This document shows, in pieces, positions 7,138-12,107 of a stretch of 12,107 nucleotides of DNA. Origin of the DNA: Entrophospora sp. SA101 (lineage: Eukaryota; Glomeromycota; Glomeromycetes; Entrophosporales; Entrophosporaceae); assembly GCA_958430865.1 (NCBI GenBank), contig CAUDNR010001085.1, forward strand, positions 7,968 to 20,074. Direction: 5' to 3'. A program made the position numbers and the translations under genes. The notes under the pieces were generated by a model. The model searched no databases. It was not told the DNA's origin and was given only the letters and a program-made list of their open reading frames with translations. Each line of letters opens with the position of its first letter. The first letter of the stretch is position 1.

Positions 7138-9336
7138 TTAATATATATAAGTTTTATTGACTTTTTCACCAGATGGGAGAATCACTTTATGAGTAATTAT
7201 TTTAGAACTCTTGGAATTGGACACAGAAATTTGATTATTGTTGTCATTAATTGTAATTAGCTGGTCATTCTGAACATTATCATTAACATTATCATAATTA
7301 CTATTATCATTATTGTCAAGGGTGTTTTTATGATTAATATCTACTACAGCTTCAGTATTACTATCACTGTTGGTGTATTTGCAGCTATAATCATTGTTTT
7401 GAAATGATTTCAATATTACTAGTATTAAGTTCATTTCTATTTTCATTTTGATTTTCATTATGAGCTTGTTGATTTAATTCTCTGTCTTTTCCATCATCAA
7501 TAACAACATTATTAACCATTTCATTTAGTTTCTTTTTTCTTCTATATATACAAAATAAGAATAAAAATAAGAGCAATGAAGAAGATTGTACCAGATGTAA
7601 ATGATCCAATAATTATGCCTAGCATATTAGTAGTTTGTTCATCAGAAGCAACAATGGTGGTGGTTTTATCTGTTGAAAGATCAGCACTGGTGGTAGTTGT
7701 TGTATCTGTTGAAGGATTAGCACTGGTAGTGGTTGGTTCATTAACAGTGTTAGCAATGATTTTAGGATCAAATGTGTCCAGCCATTTATAATTATATTTG
7801 TCACTAATATCTAATAGTAAAATATTTTCATAGGGTTTATTACTAGGAACAAGCCTACCTATTATTATTATTGTTAAATGTAAATAAATTAATATTAATA
7901 ATATATTTATGTATGAATTTTAAATTGTTATTATTATAAATTACCAAATGAGATTATCATGTAACTTTTATATAAATTTGAAGTATGCCAATTATGACTC
8001 TCATTAGTCAGATTAGCAGGGTAATTAGTAATGTTTGTTGGAACTGTCCATTGGAAAGGAGATTTGTTACATCCAATATTGCTATTTTGTCTGGTTCTAA
8101 GGTACCATCATACACAATTATCCTTCCATCAGATGCTAAAATAAATAAATATAAATTAAAAAAATATATTTAATTGAATAATTAATCATAAAATTAATCA
8201 ATTTACTTAATACTGAAGAAGGTCCATTTCATATAGGCATCAGGAAAATGTGTTTTTTTTTATACACATATTATATGTGTATTATACATGTATTATTTTA
8301 CATTACAGGTGATCTGCATATAATATACATATAATACACATGTCCATAAAGTACACACGAATTATACATATTATATGCAGATCACCTGTAATGTAAAATA
8401 ATACATGTATAATATACATATAATATATGTATCAAAAAACACGTTTTCCTGATGTAGAAAGTACATCACCAACTGTTGCCTAATATAACAAATATTTATT
8501 AATATCTTTTAGTTGAAAATATTGTTATTGATGGTTATATAACTTATAATAGTAGACCATGAATTTTGATTAATATTATACAAGTATATCTAAACATAAT
8601 ATGTATTATTAGAATATATAATATTCTCATTCCTTTTATTTTAATTAAATAATAAAAGAATAAATTATATTATTACTTGAGTTGCAGCATAAAAATCAAG
8701 GTAAATTATAGTCTCATCATTCAATGCATGACAATTGAAGTAATCTATGTGTGATATAGATGGACCACTATTACTTGGTGTTAAGGTTGTAAATATCAAA
8801 CTTTTGGCATTGAATTTATATATATTTGAATCATTTGATGTGGCTATATATGTGTTTCCATTATTATCTTGTGTATATTTTGTTTGACCAACTTTATTTA
8901 ATTGTAATTGTCCATTTAGGGTTTCTGCAGTCCATGTATCAAATGTATTTGTATTTATTGAATAAACTATAGATCCATAATTTGTAAAACCAGATACTGA
9001 TGTACCTCTATATCCAGCTATAACATAAAATGTGTCATTATTAGCTCTTCCTAATGCTAATGATGCACCATAAAATGAAGGTATTGCTGGTTTTGGATCT
9101 ATTCGTTTTATTGGTAATGTTTGATTAAGTGAAAATAATGTGGATAAATCTAGGCAAATTATTTGGTTTATAAATGAACCACCAGAATATCCTCCAAAAT
9201 AATAGAGTTTATCATTTAACACTATTGAACTTTGAGATTCTATTTGATCAGAAACAAAACATTGAAACAATTTAATAAAAATAAGTTGAAAATTATTATT
9301 GATAAATTTAATGACTTTAAATAGTTGTGATGATAA
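7138..9336 (-). pseudogene. Kelch-repeat single-pass membrane protein, degenerate
   Basis: Four exons on the minus strand: 9336-8677, 8480-8207 (holding a MITE), 8135-7945 and 7858-7138. Exon 1 starts with a hydrophobic signal-like stretch, then QIESQS and kelch blades with YYFGGYSGG, YVIAGYRG and a ...NETIIYLDFY-type end. Exons 2-3 give VGDV...PSSVLTSDGRIIVYDG. Exon 4 gives the last blade (NILLLDIS), a Thr/Ser stalk with repeated STD-TTT units, a membrane helix (MLGIIIGSF and on), RRKKK, and an Asn/Gln-rich cytoplasmic tail. The family is common in mycorrhizal fungi as surface proteins with an outward beta-propeller. Their ligands are unknown. Damage: no in-frame ATG after the TAA at 9339-9337, a TGA beside the MITE, a missing base near 8058-8061, and frameshifts in the helix (near 7575) and near 7393-7400. 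The exon 1/2 splice phase also does not match. Confidence 0.82.
8236..8454. mobile_element. Foldback MITE (219 bases) inside a kelch exon
   Basis: The element is almost entirely a palindrome. Its ends are CATCAGGAAAA on the left (from 8238) and the reverse complement on the right (to 8454), with arms of about 105 bases and a stretch of about 45 bases, including ACAGGTGATCTGCATATAAT, identical in both arms. TA (or TAG) flanks both sides at 8234 and 8455. Removing the element plus one TA joins the kelch exon so that VGDVLSI and NGPSSVLTSDGR are in the same frame, with one TGA between them. That defines the boundaries independently of the TIR. It has no coding capacity and would need a transposase from elsewhere, plausibly Tc1/mariner-type given the TA. 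A transcript through it would form a long hairpin. Confidence 0.9.
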
Positions 9337-9350
9337 TTATTCATTTTTTT

Positions 9351-9487
9351 TTATAGCATCTTTGCAGCAACCTTTGTCAATTTGGGTAATGATATTATTT
9401 CTTCTGGTATATCAAAATCCATAATCAAAAAAACTATTGGTTGCAAGCTTGCTGGCCAATTAGCCAAATACACTTCAACACTTGATC
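9351..9487. other. Exon-like stretch open on both strands, orientation unresolved
   Basis: On the minus strand an acceptor-like GTTATAG precedes 9487, and 44 codons run to a TAA at 9353-9351, with WPASLQPIVFLIMDFDIPEE and then LPKLTKVAAKML. On the plus strand a stronger acceptor (long T run then TATAG, ending at 9355) is followed by an open frame with FAATFVNLGNDIISSGI and KLAGQLAKYTSTLDP, ending at a TAA. Both readings look protein-like and I recognise neither. On the minus strand it would lie just upstream of the kelch gene as the last exon of another gene. One of the two is a shadow. Confidence 0.35.
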
Positions 9488-9552
9488 CTATAACATAACA
9501 GATAAACACTATTAGCATAAAAATTATAGTATTAATTCACATATTGTTTATC

Positions 9553-9731
9553 AACCAGGGGATTTTAATAGAGAATGCGGGGCACATTTACAGCACATTT
9601 ATTAATTAAAAAAAATAATTGACCGTGTTTGTAAAATGGTTATAAAATTTATTTATAACGATAGAATAAATGTCAAAAAACATGAAAATTTAGTGACAAA
9701 CACCCGCATTTTCTATTAAAATCCCCTGGTT
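9553..9731. mobile_element. Second MITE (179 bases) with 29-base terminal inverted repeats
   Basis: AACCAGGGGATTTTAATAGA begins the left end (9553-9581), and the reverse complement closes the right end (9703-9731), with one mismatch in 29. The interior is AT-rich and noncoding. I see no clear target duplication (left flank TTATC, right flank CTGCG), so exact ends may be off by a few bases and the superfamily is unassigned. The TIR is unrelated to those of the Tc1 element and the first MITE. Confidence 0.8.
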
Positions 9732-10165
9732 CTGCGGATTAAAAATTGAATACGTGGGGGGTTCAAAAAGTTTTGTTACAGGACCTGTAACTTTATAACC
9801 TTGAATTAAATTAATCTGAATTCTTTTTTAAATAAAAGGCTTATTTCTCCTCTTTCAAATAAAAAATTGTTTGTTTTTTATAATTCATTGATTATTGAAA
9901 TAATAATTTGCAAAGATCATCAATAAAATCAACTGAAAATTTTTGTTACAAAGTCATATAACTTTATGATTTTAAATGTAATAGGTTTAAAAATATTGTT
10001 ATGAAGATTAGACATTCTTATATTTCAAACAAAAAAAAGTTAAATTTTTTGGCCTGTTAGTTACTAAGATATTAAATTTTAAAAATATCCAATAAAAAAT
10101 ATTTTATGTGCACTGTAAATGGATGGGATGTTAATACTATATGTCTAAATTTTTTTATTTACATA

Positions 10166-11632
10166 TTAACTCATTCCTTCAAAATAGTTTCCCTTAACTT
10201 CTATACAATGTCTCAGTTAAGCATGTTAGCCGAAATTGCCTCTCTTAATAAATGATCATTGCTGAATCCGAAATGCTGAAATAGTTACCAAAATCAACTT
10301 CATTAGTTGTTGAAATTATATCTGAGATTATTTGAACACTTTAACTCAATAGCCAAAATCCTGAGTAATTTTTTTATGTCTATTGATATAAAGAATATTT
10401 TATTGTAAAACTGAAATTGCTTGCCGAAATTGATTTTTTCAAAAACCATTTCAGCTAACATCCTTAGTCTCAGCATCAGGAAATTAATTTAGCGTAAACT
10501 TGCATAAATCTTACGATGCCGATGTAATATTGTGTAAATCTTACAGTGCCGATGTAAGTTTTACACTTTTTTATTATTAAACTTACAATTGACATGTGTA
10601 AAATTTTTTTATATTTTCCGGATGAGTCCCATACACCAATTTTTAAAGCAATTAAAATACTCTTCTTGTGGTATGTTATCTGTTATTAATTTTACAGCAT
10701 GCGCAAGGTCTTGAATCCTCTCAAACCTCTTCCCACTAAGTTTTTTCTTAATTTTAGAGAATAAAAAAAAATCACAGGGGGCTAGGTCAGGACTGTAAGG
10801 AGGTGGGGAAGCATTACAACTCGCTCTTTTTGCAGATATTCAGTGACAACCTTTGCCTTGTATGGTGCTGCATTGTCATGATGCAGCATGATGTCACATA
10901 CTGTGCTCCTGTTGTTGATTTCTTTGAATTTTTTGAAACCATTTGGTAAAACTATGTTGGCATAGTAATTACCAGTGACTGTCTGTCTTTTCTCCACCAC
11001 AATGCTTGCCACAACTCCATCAGCTGAAAAGAAAATGCAAAACATTTGTTTTTTGCTATTTTGAGCTGTTCTTGTAATTTGTGGCCGGTTTTCTCCTTTG
11101 CTTAGCCAAACCTTGTTGGCATCTTTAGATCGTAAAGAAATGAAGCCATGTTTCATCCCCAGTAATAATATTTCAAAACCCATTTTCAAGGTACCCCAAC
11201 AATTGCTTTTAAACCTCAACTCGTTTTTGCTTGTTTTCATTAGTAAGAGTGTGAGGAACCTATTTTGTACACACCTTCCTGACAGAAATTTCTTCATGTA
11301 AGATGGTTTTAATGCTTCCAGTTGAAATGGGAACCACTTGTTGAATATTATCAATTGTAATATGGGGGTTGTCATTTATAAGGTCTTCAATAATATTAAT
11401 ATTAATGTTTGAAGGTGTGACAGTATCGCTAGGATGTCCAGAATGAGGGGAATCTTCAATGCTTAATTGTCCAGCTTCAAATGTCTCAATCCAGTGGTAA
11501 ATTGTACATTTGGGTAGTGCCCTGTCCCCTTCAGCAGTGACCAACTCCATATGTATGTCAGTAGCATTTTTACCATTCTTCCAGCATACCCAGATGTAGT
11601 ATTGTTGGGTTTTCACATGTAGTATTTTCCAT
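10166..11632 (-). pseudogene. Mariner transposase (DD34D), degenerate and interrupted
   Basis: Starts at an ATG at 11632-11630 (MENTTCEN), with a frameshift into YYIWVCWKNGKNATDIH, the first helix-turn-helix typical of mariner (HTH_48-like), then SGHPSD and the second DNA-binding part. The catalytic core has D1 in TGDETW (11157-11155), D2 in HHDNAAPYK (10877-10875) and D3 in SPDLAPCDFF (10773-10771). With one lost base near 10810 corrected, D2 and D3 are 34 residues apart, the canonical mariner spacing. In-frame stops: TAG 11262-11260 (Trp-to-stop likely), TAA 11211-11209, TGA 11175-11173, and a frameshift near 11127. The frame reaches FNCFKNW and stops at 10609. The expected C-terminal tail (LRHCIEVKGNYFEGMS, stop at 10168-10166) lies about 390 bases further on, at 10216-10166, so the gene was cut there. 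Confidence 0.85.
10217..10608. repeat. Insertion between the mariner core and its C-terminal tail
   Basis: This block separates two parts of one transposase. It contains a candidate foldback unit: TGTTAGCCGAAAT at 10224-10236 pairs with ATTTCAGCTAACA at 10448-10460 (12 of 13), and weaker matching extends a few bases outward to about 10214 and 10470. A second small unit at about 10493-10565 has ends GTAAACTTGCAT and ATGTAAGTTTTAC and holds two direct copies of TAAATCTTAC followed by TGCCGATGTAA. It is probably two non-autonomous insertions. No target duplication is clear. Confidence 0.5.
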
Positions 11633-12107
11633 TATTGTTAATAGGCAATATTGAAAAAATTATTTCTCCACAATTGTCAAATCAAGTTGTGTCAAATTTT
11701 TTATTACTTATTAGATGTTATCCAAGCTATAAAATGGTCATTTCTAATAAAATTCAAATTTTTTTTTTCAAAAATTTTTTTTTAATAATATACAGCATGG
11801 AAAATCTGTTAAATGTTTGTATGTCAAATTATTTTTACACGTAGAATTTGTTTTAATGCTGAAATAAAAAATTAAGATGATATATTTGTGACTGCCATAC
11901 ACTAAATTAACTAAATTAATACTTGCTCAAAATCCTTTTATGGATAGATCGGTAATGCAAAAAAAAACTTAATTCGTGATATGTGAAACAACTGCAATAA
12001 TTTCATAATAGAATTTGGTGCAAATTTTCACAGATCACTAATTGAAATTTTCCGGAACCCATACTTCATTCCTAAAAAACTACTATTTATACGAATTTAT
12101 AAATTGT
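11633..12107. other. AT-rich flank of the mariner relic
   Basis: The region upstream of the mariner transposase start, on the plus-strand right side. It has T and A runs and no coding stretch that I can support. The 69-codon plus-strand frame at 11635-11844 is low-complexity and Phe/Ile/Asn-rich, as expected by chance in this composition. The tentative right end of the element lies near 12064. Confidence 0.4.

Larger units (their letters stand above)
9753..12064 (-). mobile_element. Mariner-like element relic (ends tentative)
   Basis: A degenerate mariner transposase occupies the middle. The left end is placed at a TA (9751-9752) followed by CGTGGGGGGTTCAAAAAG. A weakly similar inverted sequence (TTTTCCGGAACCCAT) near 12050-12064 may be the other end. 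Two related subterminal blocks (TTTTGTTACA followed by CTGTAACTTTAT or CATATAACTTTAT) lie near 9770 and 9944. The relic is longer than usual for mariner, partly because about 390 bases of other repeat sequence sit inside it. The transposase call is firm but the outer boundaries are not. Confidence 0.5.

Noticed and set aside
7576..7791. Val/Ser-rich plus-strand frame (and the minus-strand Leu/Pro frame at 7619-7804)
   Set aside because: Shadow frames of the Thr/Ser stalk and membrane helix of the kelch protein.
7985..8173. 62-codon plus-strand frame
   Set aside because: Antisense to kelch exon 3, whose splice sites and DGRIIVY motif fit the minus strand.
10474..10480. CATCAGG resembling the first MITE's end
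   Set aside because: Only about ten bases agree and no palindrome follows.
11098..11301. 67-codon plus-strand frame
   Set aside because: Antisense to the mariner core that contains TGDETW.
1..12107. CRISPR arrays, bacterial-style operons, ribosome binding sites, tRNA or rRNA genes
   Set aside because: No regularly spaced repeats, no tRNA-like cloverleaf and no rRNA motifs were seen. Spliced genes indicate eukaryotic DNA.

Overview
The window is AT-rich eukaryotic DNA with spliceosomal introns (GT...AG, roughly 80-200 bases). It is packed with broken transposons and broken host genes. The mix suggests an early-diverging fungus, most likely an arbuscular mycorrhizal fungus (Glomeromycotina, Rhizophagus-like): a Plavaka-type transposase relic, Tc1 and mariner relics, a kelch/transmembrane protein of the kind abundant in those genomes, and a fungal-type Tom70. 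The organism is inferred from protein style only.

Layout. 1-1943: a trinucleotide-repeat tract (about 174-490) that reads as Q-rich or N-rich peptide on the minus strand, then AT-rich sequence with one GC-richer island (about 1593-1754). 1944-3960: an identical 814-base segment occurs twice (1944-2757 and 3078-3891). It holds the upstream region, first exon and first intron of a gene for the mitochondrial import receptor Tom70. Copy 1 is fused in frame to a later Tom70 TPR exon, with the sequence between deleted, and stops after the next exon. Copy 2 keeps a normal second exon and then runs into transposon sequence. 4163-6577: the C-terminal part of a Plavaka-like (CACTA-group) transposase, split into decayed exons, with a 1270-base Tc1-like element (5034-6303, TA target duplication) inserted in one intron. 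7138-9336, minus strand: a kelch-repeat, single-pass membrane protein pseudogene with three frameshifts, no visible start codon, and a 219-base foldback MITE in one exon. 9351-9487: a short exon-like stretch open on both strands. 9553-9731: a second MITE. About 9753-12064: a mariner (DD34D) relic whose transposase is cut near its C-terminus by about 390 bases of other repeat sequence.

No intact protein-coding gene was found. Most premature stops can be explained by single C-to-T or G-to-A changes, which fits cytosine deamination of silenced repeats. The features do not form a pathway. The most informative parts are the Tom70 duplication with its in-frame fusion, the MITE whose precise removal restores a kelch reading frame, and the nesting order of the elements. 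No convincing new biological system was found.
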